This document shows positions 33,377 through 45,749 of a stretch of DNA of 64,000 nucleotides, in pieces; positions within the stretch are counted from its first letter, which is position 1, and every line of letters starts with the position of its first letter. The stretch lies in contig OX235267.1 of assembly GCA_944472135.2 (NCBI GenBank), positions 24,615,349 through 24,679,348 of the forward strand, in the 5' to 3' direction. The notes below the pieces were generated by a model. The model searched no databases. It saw only the letters and a list, made by a program, of their open reading frames with translations, and had not been told where the DNA came from. This stretch comes from Trichobilharzia regenti. Its lineage: Eukaryota > Platyhelminthes > Trematoda > Strigeidida > Schistosomatidae. The position numbers and the translations under genes were made by a program.

Positions 33377-35591
33377 TTATGCACTTAATTTCCCCCTGCT
33401 GAACCAGGCTGGTAAGTGTTCTCGAACCCGTAGACGAACCTGCCTAATCGTGTGCCCTATATAACTTGAACCACAGGAACAGTTGAAATGGTATATGCAT
33501 GAAGAAGAGCTAAGGTTAGGTAAGACATCTTTGAGTTGCTGGGTGAACATTGGACGGCTAGTGAAGAATAGACACAGACGTGCAGAGTAGAAAGTTTTCT
33601 TGATCGCCCTGGTTAAACGTTGGGATAGAATCTCCGCAGGAGTATCTCCCTTGAATTGGAGACGTAAAAACAGAGGCTTTTTCTCCACAGTTGTCAGTTC
33701 ATGTTTACGACTATTATAACCTATGTTGGCTTTAATGAACTTCTCTGGATATCCGTTCTCGCTTAGAATGTCTCGGATGATCTGGAGTTCTTTCTCTACG
33801 CAGTCTTCGGAACAAATAGACCTCGCTCTAAATGCTAAGCACCTGATTAGATTACGTTTGTATTTCATCGGTACGAAGCTAAGGAAATGTGTATACTGAG
33901 CTTTGGTCTCTAGCTTTCTAAATATGGTTCTTTTGATGGAACCATCCTCTCTTCTCGTTAGTAGGACGTCGAGGAAGTGTAAAGAGTCGTTGTATTCTCC
34001 TTCGTAGGTGAAATGGACCGCTGGGTGAGCATTATTGAAGTTGTTCAAAATCAAATCACTATTTAACCCTTCATCGTACACTACAAAAGTGTCATCCATG
34101 TAACGACAATACATTTCCATTTTCGCTATTTCCTCTTTCAACGGACTATTTTCTAGTTTTGCTAGAAATATATTCGCGAAAATAGGTCCCAGTGAGGATC
34201 CCATGGCTACTCCATCAACCTGTCTGTATATTTCATTAATAAATAGGAACTGAACATTCGTTGTGCATTTAACAAGTAGTTGTTTCAGATTACTGATAGG
34301 AATATCAGTGCACAATTTCTTTTCTATAATCTGTTCACAGATATAATCGATTGTTTCCACTAGAGGCACATTCGTAATAGAGATGAAACATCAAGTGATG
34401 CCATATATTTGCCAGTCGCGTTCGTTTTTTATCTTATCAACAAATTGAAAGGTATCCTTGACGCTGTGCTTTACTAACTCGTCATGCAAGGGTTGAAGCA
34501 GCTGTACCAGCCACTTTGCCGTCTCGTGATAGGGTGAATGGGACATGTCTAGTATGGGGCGTAGGGGCACTCCTGATTTATGCACTTTCGGTAAACCATA
34601 CATACGTGAGATGGTACTCCCTGTAGGTTTTGTTTTCGAAAGTTTTTGGTGATAAATAGCCTTTACCCTTCAAATCCTTTAATAAGTTTGTTATTTCTTT
34701 CTCTTTTTTCTCCGTATGATCTTTCATCGCTTTCGGCTTCTGAAACTTGCTTCTGTCAGCTAGTATGGAGTTCATCTTATTGATGTAGTCCTGCTTATCC
34801 ATAATTACTATCCCCGGCCCCTTATCCGGTCTGGTAATAACTATGTTTTCATTTTGTCTTAGTCTTTTGACAGCTTCTCGGTGCTGTTTTGTGAGTATAC
34901 TATGGGGCTTATTCTTATCCTTCTGTCTATACTGATAGCAACAGTCTACCAGGGTTGATTTGAATCTTTCTAGGTCCTCATCAGAAGAGGCGACCAAGTC
35001 CCCTGTTTGTATATAGAAGTTCTCGAATTGTACATCAGTGTCAATCTGACTAATCTCCGTACGGATATCACAAAACTTAGTCCCTAAAGATAACGCTTCC
35101 AGTTGTAGTTTGTCAAGAATCACACTAGAAAAGTTATGGACGTACCTTTCTGGATTAGCAGGAAATCTACATTCCGGAGTTCGGCTTTCTAAGCCTTTCA
35201 TCAGTTGTGTTCGTTTTTTCGAGGAATTAAATTCGGCGATTTCGTCGACATATTGCATAAATTGTAGTCTCATCTCCTCTGGAAGGTCGAGAAGTGCATA
35301 ATTCCTTTGTGATATATTTAATTCCAATTGTGTAATGTCAGACTGTATTGATTCGAGCTGATTAAGTGCATGTCGTTTTAAAGTCATTTTACTTTGTGGT
35401 ATTCTGTTTCTACGTAATGATTTCCAATAGAGTTTAGGATATCGATTTTTCTGGATACAATCCTTTATAAATTCGATACATATTCTTGATTCGGCGAGCC
35501 GTACGTTGAACTTCAGGAATTCATTGAGTTCCTTTAACGCAACAGGATGCTCATGAGAGTTATAAGATTTGATAGTGTGAAATATTCCCAA
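33377..35591 (-). pseudogene. PLE polyprotein, second copy, broken into three frames
   Basis: Counterpart of 9153-11372. Three deletions relative to copy 1 (one base near 34375, two near 34424, two near 34630) split it into frames 34578-35591, 34391-34603 and 33377-34369. The last frame has VDGVAMGSSLGP, the normal third reverse-transcriptase motif that copy 1 has lost, plus YMDD and the nuclease core (FNCSCGSSYIGHT). It shows 27 substitutions against copy 1 between about 33428 and 34324, but almost none from about 34640 to 35591. The C-terminal frameshift in the C run is shared with copy 1. Neither copy is intact, and the damage lies in different places. Confidence 0.8.
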
Positions 35592-36234
35592 ATTATGAAT
35601 TAAAAGTCAATCTGAACGAAGAATATTCTTTTCAATAATTTCTCTTCAGGTTCTTACAATTATAAAATATAATATTTGTGGTCGTTACAATAAAGATAGC
35701 CAGGTATGCGGTGGATACATTTTTTAACGTAGAATAACAGATTAGTTATGGGGTGTCAAAATAAATAGTCATATTTGTGTAACAAACGTGCTAGGCTGAA
35801 ATCGATTAGAAATATTGTAAAACGGGCTATCTTTATTGTAACGACCACAAATATTATATTTTATAATTGTAAGAACCTGAAGAGAAATTATTGAAAAGAA
35901 TATTCTTCGTTCAGATTGACTATTGAACTGATTTGTCAATTTCCCTACCCCATACTCTACAAATCTATTATGATTAATCACCACCATTCTCTACCGTTTT
36001 ACAATATTTTCTAATCGATTTCAGCCCAGAGCACGTTTGTCACACAAATACGACTATTTATTTTGACACCCCATAATTACTAATCTGTTATTCTACGTTA
36101 AAAATGTATCCGCCGCATAATTGGCCTTTATTGTAACGACCACAAATATTATATTTTATAATTGTAAGACCCTGAAATGCAGGAATTATTGAAAAGGATA
36201 TTCTTCTTTCAGATTGACTTTTAATTCACAATAT

Positions 36235-38854
36235 CAAACAGTTTACATTAATCAGGTGAATATCATTTTCGTGGAAAGTCGAATACGCCAATGTATGAGA
36301 ATTCCCAGCAAATACGCACCGGTTCATTACTAAGGAAATTTGTGTGATAAGTTGAACACTTCGGAGTTGAAAGAGTGAGGGAAATATTATCCAGACATGT
36401 GTATTTTGCATCATTCAGTTATTCGTTTTCAATGCAGACGCACTCCCTTTTTATTTATTATTATTAGTTGCAGTATTTATATGAGTATTAATAATCATTA
36501 TTTCCGTTTTCAGTGGAACAGTGGACTTTACTACCACATCCCACAACAAAGCTCAGAAAACACACCTACACCGAAATCATCCACCTGAGCTAAAAATCTT
36601 CTCCATTATACCCAAAAGTTCACATTCATCAATATTAATTGGTTTGAGGGTCCAAAGTGTATAATTATTACCTACGGGAAGATGAAGCCTCATTAAGTGA
36701 GATACAAAAGTATCCCATATGATTACTGGGACTATAATACCGGATAAACAGGGAATTAATGTCTAAGCGCTACTTCTAAGAAGTATATCTCTTAATTTGA
36801 TCAGAGATACTTGCTACAGGTTTTAACAAGACAGTGATTTCAGTTATCACTTGCGCTGGCTGTTAGAAAGTTTCATGTGGCCAGAATTTGAAACTAATTA
36901 AAAAGCATATAGGGTAAATTTCATGTTTGGCTTGTTTTTTACCTATTGTCGCATACATGTCTGACTTACAACACCTTAGGGATATTACTTCAAGTGTCAG
37001 TCAGAAGAACACATTAAATAATAAGTAATATTACCAAATACTGGATGGAATTCTCTGATATAAATGGAATCATGTTTTTTGATGGGTTTAGGACTTTGGC
37101 CTAATAAAAATGGTGAAATTGTTAGGTCATCATCAGAAGCAGAGGGCTTTTAGAAGCTATTCTAGGACTTACACTATTGCACTTACCAGATATTCCAATG
37201 ATATTTATGTCATGAACCAAACACGAAACCAAGAGAATGTCACTGTAACGACCAAGTGTATTCCATTATGGGTTTGAACGCAAGAAACCGATGTCTCCGT
37301 TCTACCATATAGCCACCACAACCTTCTTCAGACACGTGCTATCACAAAACGTACCAAACTCTGGAAAACGACGATTACTCTTCAATATTGTAGCGGATCT
37401 ATTAATCAATAATAGCATCAAACTCAAAATTTCTTCTGAAGTCCTGTGAGTTAGCCATACAGGCAGTGTCAGTTTCTGAATACAGAACAAGTACTGTACA
37501 ATAAAATTAGTTAACAAAAGTTGAATTGCAAAAGAGACCTTAGAATCAAGGAGAGTATTCTCAAAGGAGTTGGATACAGAGCTGTGTCAACAGGAGTCAC
37601 ACACCATGACCTCCCGGGTCAGAATGACCTTCATTCATTCAAACAGACTCATATAGTTAAACAACAAACACATTATTAATGTTCAAGATTAAAAAAGGAC
37701 AAGGGCAAATAGTAAGTGTTAAAAATAACAATGTGGTGTACAAATATAAAATTAATGATACACGGTCTAGGGCAAATACGTAAAACAACTATAAAAAAAT
37801 TGAAATGTTTGAATAAGTATAAGTAATATAAATACATCGTCCAGGAGGGATTTTCCAAACAATTTGTCCACTACAGTCACTGTTATAAGGAGTTGCTCTT
37901 TCAGTTACTTGAACCAACAAAATGTAGATGATATAGTAGTTGAACTGGAGTTTATATTCAATCCAAAGAAAGGCTTCAGATAGGCATGTAAAGAAGTAAA
38001 GATGAATTAATTTTGTAAACCGTTCAATTTGTAACATCCTAACTACTGAATGATTAAGTTAGTATTACTGATATACTCAACAGTGCATGGATGAATGGAT
38101 TACTTTCTATGGATAATGGAGGAGATTTGAAACTCAGGTAGATGATTTTGGTGTAGTTAGGTTATCTGAGCTAAATGATTCAACTGCAAAGCTTTCATTA
38201 TCTTTCTAAACAACCTATTTAGCTTTAACAGCAGGATGAAGTGAGATTTCACATTTTCTCTGAATGCTATAGTGGTCTAACCAATGTGCTCAATAACCTT
38301 AAGAAATATAAGAATAAAAATCCAAGTCAATAAAAATTATTGCGAAGGTATGCTGTAGATATACAGATAAGTGCTGGAAATAATGGTTACTTGGAAATAT
38401 AGTTGTAATCCGCTTCTAAAAATGGAATGTATAATCCACAGACACGGTTCGTTGCTAGCTTGTGTATTCACTGACAAAAGTTGTTAGGCGGTTATTGATG
38501 GGTCTATGGGCGACGATAAGATGTCCCTATGAGTTCAAAAAAATACAACACGAGGATTAGCAGAACAAGAAGACAGTAGAAACCAGTGAGAAGACGAATT
38601 GAGAAACAACACAACTGTATTCTCATTCCAACGCGGAAGTTACATATTTATATCTGAAAAAGAGTCGATTAAGCAGAAGTCATGTACAGTGTGTCCATTT
38701 TCAATATTAATCAAAATTGTACAAATGCTTTGCTAAGGACTTCACATTGGCATAACCTTCTCTCCAGATGAAATTGGCTTTTGGAAATTTTCCCACAGCC
38801 TTATCCACTGGTAATCACACGGTTTATTTTTTCCCCGTATAAATGAACTTTTGT
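36235..38854. other. Second copy of 12016-14635: dispersed-repeat fragments only
   Basis: Contains the degenerate repeat members at 36509-36614 (+) and 38109-38204 (-). Otherwise there is no recognisable gene. Confidence 0.5.
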
Positions 38855-39349
38855 CTTTAGGACATTTTCATTATAATATTTTTGTTTCCTTTAGTTTCTA
38901 CAAGGACACAAGGCCTAAGCCGCACGTCTACATCACGTTTGCTTTCCCTACCCTTCCTTTCATATCCTCGCCAGTTCCTTCTGTATTTGAAAAGATGCTT
39001 CCTTGGCGGGAAAGTAAAGGAGGTTTTTTCTTTCAGATTTCTCCCACTTATGATGATTGCTGTATGGTGCTGCTGCTGTCGCTGCAGGCCAGGAATCTTC
39101 ATCACCTCTGTTTTCTCTATGTTCACCTGAAGAAAGTTCTATCTTTGATGCTTTTTCTGCCAACTTAGTGCTTTTCACTTTCAAATCTTCCACTTTGTGG
39201 GAAATCAGACACATATCATCGGTGAAGTCCAGATTTTTCAAGTTTTTTGAGTGAGCCCATTTTATGCCTGTTTTCTCCTCGCCCGCATTATTCAGTCTAC
39301 TGCAATCAGGAAAATCACTGGAAATAGTAGACAGCCTTGTCTTTTACTA
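38855..39349 (-). mobile_element. RTE-like fragment, second copy
   Basis: Duplicate of 14636-15130 with the F-T-D-D motif and the same frameshift. Confidence 0.7.
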
Positions 39350-39563
39350 TTTGAATCTATATCATTATATCTGCTCTTTTCAGATAATTTCATGTAAAAA
39401 ACTTGTGGTATTTTCCCATTTTGTCCAAGTGATGTCCCATGTCAACATTTTAGTTTTTATTTTTTGATTACAGCTTGATTCCACTCTGTATTTTTGGTAC
39501 AAGTATGGAATTTTCAGCACGGATATCGGTAGCCTAAATTTTGCTGGCCGACCATATCAGGTG

Positions 39564-39637
39564 TGCGTCGGCAGGGGATCGAACCTCGGACCATATGCAT
39601 GGTCGGCGAGAGTCCTAACCACTGTGCCATGTATTGA
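39564..39637 (-). repeat. tRNA-derived SINE head, second copy
   Basis: Duplicate of 15345-15418. Confidence 0.65.
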
Positions 39638-41620
39638 TATGAAGTAATTATTACTACTTCTTTTAACAGCTAGTATATATTCATGCGTATAAAGACGAAA
39701 AGGATGTCTGACTTTTAGATTATCTCAGTTTTTATTTTAATTATATATGGTGAATTTATAAACCTCAGACTACGCAAAATGACGGCTTTTACTTTCACAC
39801 AGGTTTCCTCTTACTTTTTTCATTTGAATTTTAAGACATGATTTCTAAGAAGCTGACCTTCAGAGTTTCTTGCCAATAAAATTACAGATTAAGTAATCGA
39901 TTTATTCATCTCTAACAGTAAATTCATTCTCAGTATTGGAAATCCTTCAAATGCACAAGTTTATAAACTGACTTATTACAGTACAAAAAATGGTATGTTC
40001 TTGTAGGTTTGATAGACAGTTAGCATCAATAAACTTTGGACCATCCAGCACTTCAGAATTCAGAAAACAGATATCGAAATGATTCGATGCAATTTGATTT
40101 CTTCAATGGATTCTGAGCATAAAAAATCTCATTCAAAGTTCTCACGTAACGGTCGTTTTAACATGCTAAAGGTGAAGTCAACCTATGAAATCTGTCGTTT
40201 AAAAAAGTAAGTGAGTGATTTTTAATATTTTAATTGTAAAATATAATGAAGTGTTAGAATTGTTATACCATTATTGCATTTAGTTGTCATAATTGTAAAG
40301 ACTGTCGTCGCCTATTCTCAGTGAGCATTCGTTAGGAGAGCATTTTCAAGTGAAATAAATTTCATCACTGTTTGAGTGTTAAACATCATAATTTTGATGA
40401 TTCGACAGAGCACACAGAATTAACTCATGGGTAGAGTTATTATTGAATGAAATAACTGAAGACATTGTAATTTAGGCTGTGAAGTAATGACTGAAATGAG
40501 TTGGAGTTGAAGATGCCTGTGGAAACTGTTCATTGTTTTCCGAGATTCGATAATTGATAGTTGAATTTTCGTCTTCAGTCATGATGACGTTGTTTTAGCT
40601 TGGATGAGGAGATAATTTGTTGATTTCAGCCTGGGACATCCATTTGTGTCGTTTGTTGACAGATGAGCAAGACCCTTGTTGTTTGTGTCTTCTTCATTCA
40701 TCAACTTCAAAATGAAGAAGAGAAGACGTTCAGCGAAGAGACTGTTTTCGGTGAATTCATTCACAAACCATCAAGTTACATCACACGACACGCTGTCGAG
40801 TGGAACGCCAACGAAAATCGGCGTTTCGGTCGTCAGTGCCACGGTGACATGGGAGAGGAGGTCAAGTGAAGATGAAATGAAAGCATATTGATAGACGTGG
40901 AGCCAGCTGAAAACGTTGGCAGAGAACTGGAAGCAATAGAGAAGTGAAACTGAAGCCCTATTTTCCTCTAAGAACTAAAGGAAACAAAAATATAATAATA
41001 AAATAGTCAAAAGTCTTATAGACAAAAGTTCAATTATACGGTCAAAAAATAAATAATGTGAATACCAGTGGATAAGGATCTGAGTAGCTTGAAAATCTCC
41101 ATTGAGTCATATGAAAAAGAGAAGACGTTCAGCGAAGAGACTCTTTTCGGCGAATTCATTCACGTAGCTGTACAGTCGCATTTACATATAATTATTTGTG
41201 TGTGTGTACATGAGGTTTGTCAAGTTTAGATAATTGATCAGATGATAAAGGAATGATCTAATATAGAAACAAGGTTAATTGGACAGCAACTAAAGTAGGA
41301 TTGAGTTAGTAAGTTAGATGACGTAATATAATTGACTAAAATGTTTTGACTTAGGTCAGGGTAGCAACAGAGGTAATTACAGATAGAGACTAAGTAGAGG
41401 TGGGGTAGATAATAATGCCACACCGAATCAGGGAAATCCACCAGCGTGTTTATAAAGATACTTACAGAATAATAAAAAAGATAATTCCCAACCTAAAGTG
41501 CAAACAAAAGTTATTAAAGAACATGAACTGTATATTGTGTACCATGCCGGCATCATTTTTTCGCTATTAGATTGTACCACAAGCGTTTTTGCGACTGAAA
41601 ATTGTGGAATAAAGCATTTC
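39638..41620. other. Second copy of 15419-17404
   Basis: No gene recognised. The basic-peptide repeat units are at 40717-40764 and 41119-41165. A TG run near 41190 is shorter than in copy 1. The duplication ends at 41620. Confidence 0.5.
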
Positions 41621-42209
41621 TGTTGAACAGTTGTCACCTGATAGTATTACCGGAATCCGTGTAACTCTCTAGTCTATAAATATCAGATATGAGATATTAG
41701 CTACTCACCTTGGTCTTCAAAGAATTAATAATTCAAAACTGCTTTGAGACACAAAGGCTGTCGGAAGATTGACGTTGAAGGTGTGCTTGAGAATATTTCC
41801 GTGGGAGCTATGAAAGCTCAAATCCTAATAATTCAAAGTACGATTTTTGACGTTAATGTTGTTGAAAATATAGTTTAATTACTGCTAGTCTTATAATAAT
41901 AATAATATCAGTTTAATTCCAAACAGTATTTGTGGTACAGGTATGGAATTTTCAGCGTCCATTACAATATACTGCATCTAATTACCTCAAAAATTTTATA
42001 AGATTTTAAAATCAAAAAGCAACACCCAATAAAAGAAGATAAATAAAAAGAACAGCGTTGCGTTTACATTTTAAACAATGCATCACTAGATATGAAATAT
42101 AAAATTAGTGTGTAATAGAAGATGTGAACAACAATATAATAGTAACGAAGAAAGGAAAAAATAAAAACTAATGGGAATATTTGTTAGAATGCCACAGTGA
42201 GTTGATCGT
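41621..42209. other. No recognisable gene; short repeat match
   Basis: The stretch at about 41915-41960 (GGTACAGGTATGGAATTTTCAGC) resembles 15265-15300, so a short dispersed repeat may be present. Otherwise AT-rich with no motif. Confidence 0.4.
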
Positions 42210-42480
42210 GTCATACCTAACGGATTTCTCATCACATAACAGCTGTGCTAGATAAGGTATTATGGAGTTTTGTACCTGGTAGTTCCAGCATATAACTGCT
42301 TCTAGCTCTACCAGATGAAATGTAAGGAGAGAGCTGCGTGTAGAGAGGATGCTCGGGGTCTGACAAGATAGTATTCACTAGTTTCTTACATGACGCTATA
42401 TGTCTGTCCACCATAGTGTTAAGCAGTTGATTTAACGATATCCCCTTGCCGTACTAACGACTTTTAGTGCCCTTCTAAGC
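42210..42480 (-). mobile_element. LINE 3' end fragment
   Basis: The 60-codon frame at 42232-42414 (-) reads ILSDPEHPLYTQLSPYISSG and then RARSSY, a typical LINE C terminus. It resembles the tail at 3900-4060 (DIQHPLHSQLLPCFLSGRTR). Only the 3' end is present, as expected for a 5'-truncated LINE insertion. Confidence 0.55.
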
Positions 42481-42539
42481 AAAGCAAAGTCTTTATTAAG
42501 TATTCCAGGAAGGATTAGTGGGGAGCAGTAAAGAAGGAT

Positions 42540-44560
42540 GGGTAGAATATAAAATATACGAATCAATTAAACACGCCTAACAGTTCCGTTTCTTAAAGAA
42601 AACCATAAATAGCGAAGAAAATAGTCTTTTCGGCGGTTCAATTTCATGAGCTGTACAATCGTAATTATAATAAACAAAGAAATATTTAGACCTATCAGGT
42701 ACTGGTAAGCTTTGTCTTTGAAAACTTCTATTACATAATGTAATGTGTAGGAAGAAATGACTAATTGTACGTTAGAAAAGAGACAGAAGTTGGCATGACG
42801 TTATAAGTGTGAGATAATGACTAGTCAATAAGCTCGTGTAGAATGGACAGGAACTAGTGGAAAGTTGATAGTATTTTTATTTAAAATCTGTATGAAAAAG
42901 CAATGTTATTAATAAACAGTCATATAGCGGTAATAAAATGTGGATGATTGGAATAATAATGATAATAAAGTAATAGTATTAATAGTGATAACAGTGAATT
43001 TACATAATAAAAGAGAGAAGCGAATTTGCGGTAAGAACTTTACTTTAGCCATGGTAGGGTAAGAGAATGTATGTATCCCTTTTGAATGCAGAGGTCCGCT
43101 TTCAGTTCTGGAATACCTAATGTTTCAGCTATGTACAGGCTGCGTAGCCGAAGTCCCTTTGTACGATATTGAGGGACTCTGTGTATCTTTGTGAAGAATT
43201 AATGTGGGGGCTGTCGATGTCCGGAGATGACAAGGTGTTCGAGGATAGAGCTTTTGCTATTCTTCTTTACTTCTCTCGCTAAACAAACTGGAGAATGTTC
43301 CAGAGTACGTTGCGTATTGGCTGCGTATGACCAACATACTTTACTCCACACGAACAAGTACACTGATAAATACACACTTAAGTGGCCAAAAGCGGTATCT
43401 TATCCTTAGCGTTAGACTGGATTAACTGTCTTCTGGAGAATGTGGTACGCAAGATGGCTTCTTAAAATATCTTCTTCAGACATTTAGAAAGGCTGTTTCT
43501 AAGATCCTGTGCTTCGACGTCACCTTTGAATCCCAGGTTCATGAGGAGAGTTTTCTTAGGAACAGTTGTGACTTTTGGCGACGGAAGCTTTTTTTTCATG
43601 ACCTTGTCCGTGAATCTTGTGGGAAAGCCATCCTCAAGTAGAATTTCACAATATCAACTTAATTCTTTATCTATAATGTCTACCGAACAGATTTCTGAAG
43701 TCCTTGAACATAAAGCACGTACCAGGTTTTGCTTTCTGATCAGTATAACAAAGCTCTGGAATTTGATAAACTGTCCCGTCCATGTTGGTCTGTGGTATAT
43801 CGATCTTTGGATCGAACATTCGTGTCTTCCGGTGAGTAGTACATCGAGGAACAGAAATGCGTTGTTCGATTCATGTTCTAAGGTGCATCTTATTGATGGG
43901 TACGTTGAAAGTTTTGAGGAGACAATTCAAATCAGATTTTTCATCACCGATTATGGACGTATCATCTACGTATCTATTGTATAAGTGCAGTTGACTAATC
44001 AAGGGATCGAGGATATTGTTTTCGAGACTTATCATGAAGCAGTTGGCTAGGAATGGACTGAGAGGATACCACATAGAACAGGTCATTGAATCTGAACTGC
44101 ATACTGAACGTACATCTGAGAAAAGGTTCCTTCAGGTAGTTAAAAGGAACGGCAACCTCTGGGTTGATGGTTTCAATGTAATTACAAATGAAGCATATTG
44201 TTTCGGATAGGGAGATGCTTGTGAATGCAAAGGTGTTATCTAGTGAGAGCATTTGTCTTTCAAACCTGTCGATATCCCCATCGAGTTGATGAAGTCAAAT
44301 GTATCTCTGAGGCTATATTTTGCCATATGTCTTTTAACTGGCTCAAGGATATCAGCTAGCCACTTCGCGATTTGATTATAAGGTGAATTAACCATGGGAA
44401 ATTATGCTCATACCCTTTAGGCACTTTTCTATGTGAATTTGTAACCCTGTCCGAATATTTTGGAAATATCATTTCATATGATTCAAAAGAAGTACACAAA
44501 ATTGAAAACAACACTTTAAAAGGTTGGCCACAGAAGTAGACGAGTTTATTTCTCAAATGT
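42540..44560 (-). mobile_element. Decayed Penelope-like element
   Basis: On the - strand: near 44400 a PLE stretch including GYEHNFPW; 43995-44252 with FLRCTFSMQFRFND; 43871-44086 with LSPFLANCF followed by YNRYVDDTSIIGDE (catalytic motif); and near 43300-43380 a damaged GIY-YIG core with CSCGVKYVGHT-like residues. Tail residues continue to about 43040. Many frameshifts. The 3' untranslated part (about 42540-43040) shares sequence with 16880-17100. The 152-codon frame at 43526-43984 (+) is the antisense of this element. Confidence 0.7.
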
Positions 44561-45600
44561 GGACCTAACTTACGTTTTGGTCAGGAGATAATTCCAAGGC
44601 TCATAACCTTCATTTTATCAACAACCTATCAGAAGAGTTCATTATCTGCTGACGTAGCCAATCATATATAAATATGGCTAAAAATGTATAAATATGCTGC
44701 AGTTTTACTCATTAAATGAACAATTCCTAGATTTCACTACAACGAAAAAGCTAAGCTTTACGTGTAAACTATCAAAATACAATCCTAATAAGTTTTGATC
44801 TCTTCCCTAATTCACAAGGACTTTACTGACACCAGTTTATTAAGCCAACAATGAAAGCTATAGGCATAATAGAAGCATATCCTATGTCTTATTCAAAGAA
44901 GTAGGGGAAATAATAGATTCAGTCAATTCCAGATAATCAACTGTGTTCTCTAGTATTATCGTATATTTATAAACGTCAGTGGCAATCTGAAAGGAGTGTG
45001 TGATATTCAAAGTATCGAAATTTGTCTTCACTTATACTTTACTTCCAGAAGAACTGAACGCGTTATTTATCAAAAGGTTTTGTGCAAAACTCACAGTTTA
45101 GGTGTACAGTAAGAGGGACAACTGAGTTCATAGACTGACTGGAATAATATTTATAACACATCTGACTGTATTGATTTGTTTCTTATAAAGAAAAACTGTG
45201 AGGTTAAGGCTTAATGATAACACTACTAAATTTGCACAATGCGAATACAACGATACTACTCTTACTATGACCAAAGTACGACAACAATTTCACAAACTTA
45301 ATTCAAACTGTGAAACATGGTTGTGTGTGTGCGTAATTACGTCATTTGTAGTAAAGTTAACCAAAATGTGCTCTCCTCTCAGGATAACGAGCAATTTACT
45401 ACAGACAGCTTATTTTCTTTCTGTCAAATCATATTTTCCTGAAATTTTTCTAAGTGTTTTGATAACAAACGACAAAATTTGTGTTCCAAAATGCTGGACA
45501 AGTTTTGCCAATAAACTTTTCCATTAAACTTGTCCAACACAGTAATCTCCTGTCTCTCTGATTTATTCAGTTTAGTGCAAAACTACCAGCTGTACTAGGC
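44561..45600. other. No recognisable gene
   Basis: A 109-codon frame at 45198-45527 (+) is the only longer frame. It has no motif, no clear splice context and no similarity that I can name. It is rich in K, T and N, as chance frames in AT-rich DNA are. Confidence 0.45.
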
Positions 45601-45749
45601 CAAAAGAGACGAGGAAAATCGTTGTTGAACATATAGGCGTTTGCGCAGGTGCAAGACTTAGTGTGCAGCTGCGAAATAGATAAGAAGTTCAGGCGACTGC
45701 ATGTGCCAGGGTAAATTTAAGTTATCAATAAATGAAAAATCTCCATATT

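Larger units (their letters stand above)
31607..36234. mobile_element. Composite PLE, second copy
   Basis: Duplicate of 7375-12015: + strand 3' part (31607-32829), spacer with a shortened TA run, full-length - strand element (32930-35825), + strand leader copies (35822-36234). The + strand arm is unchanged from copy 1, but the - strand element differs in a patch at about 33430-34630. Confidence 0.8.
24233..41620. repeat. Copy 2 of the long direct duplication
   Basis: Direct copy of 1-17404. It carries the same remnants in the same order. The main differences are a TA run 8 bases shorter near 32848-32868, a 1-base deletion in a dead exon near 29936, and a patch of about 3 percent divergence plus three frame-breaking deletions in the PLE at about 33430-34630. 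If the duplication is a perfect tandem, the true left edge of this unit is 17405, directly against the end of copy 1. Confidence 0.95.

Noticed and set aside
43526..43984. 152-codon + strand frame
   Set aside because: It is the antisense of a PLE whose YVDD motif is readable on the - strand in the same bases.
45198..45527. 109-codon + strand frame as a gene
   Set aside because: Low-complexity AT-rich composition, no motif, no splice context and no duplicate in the window.
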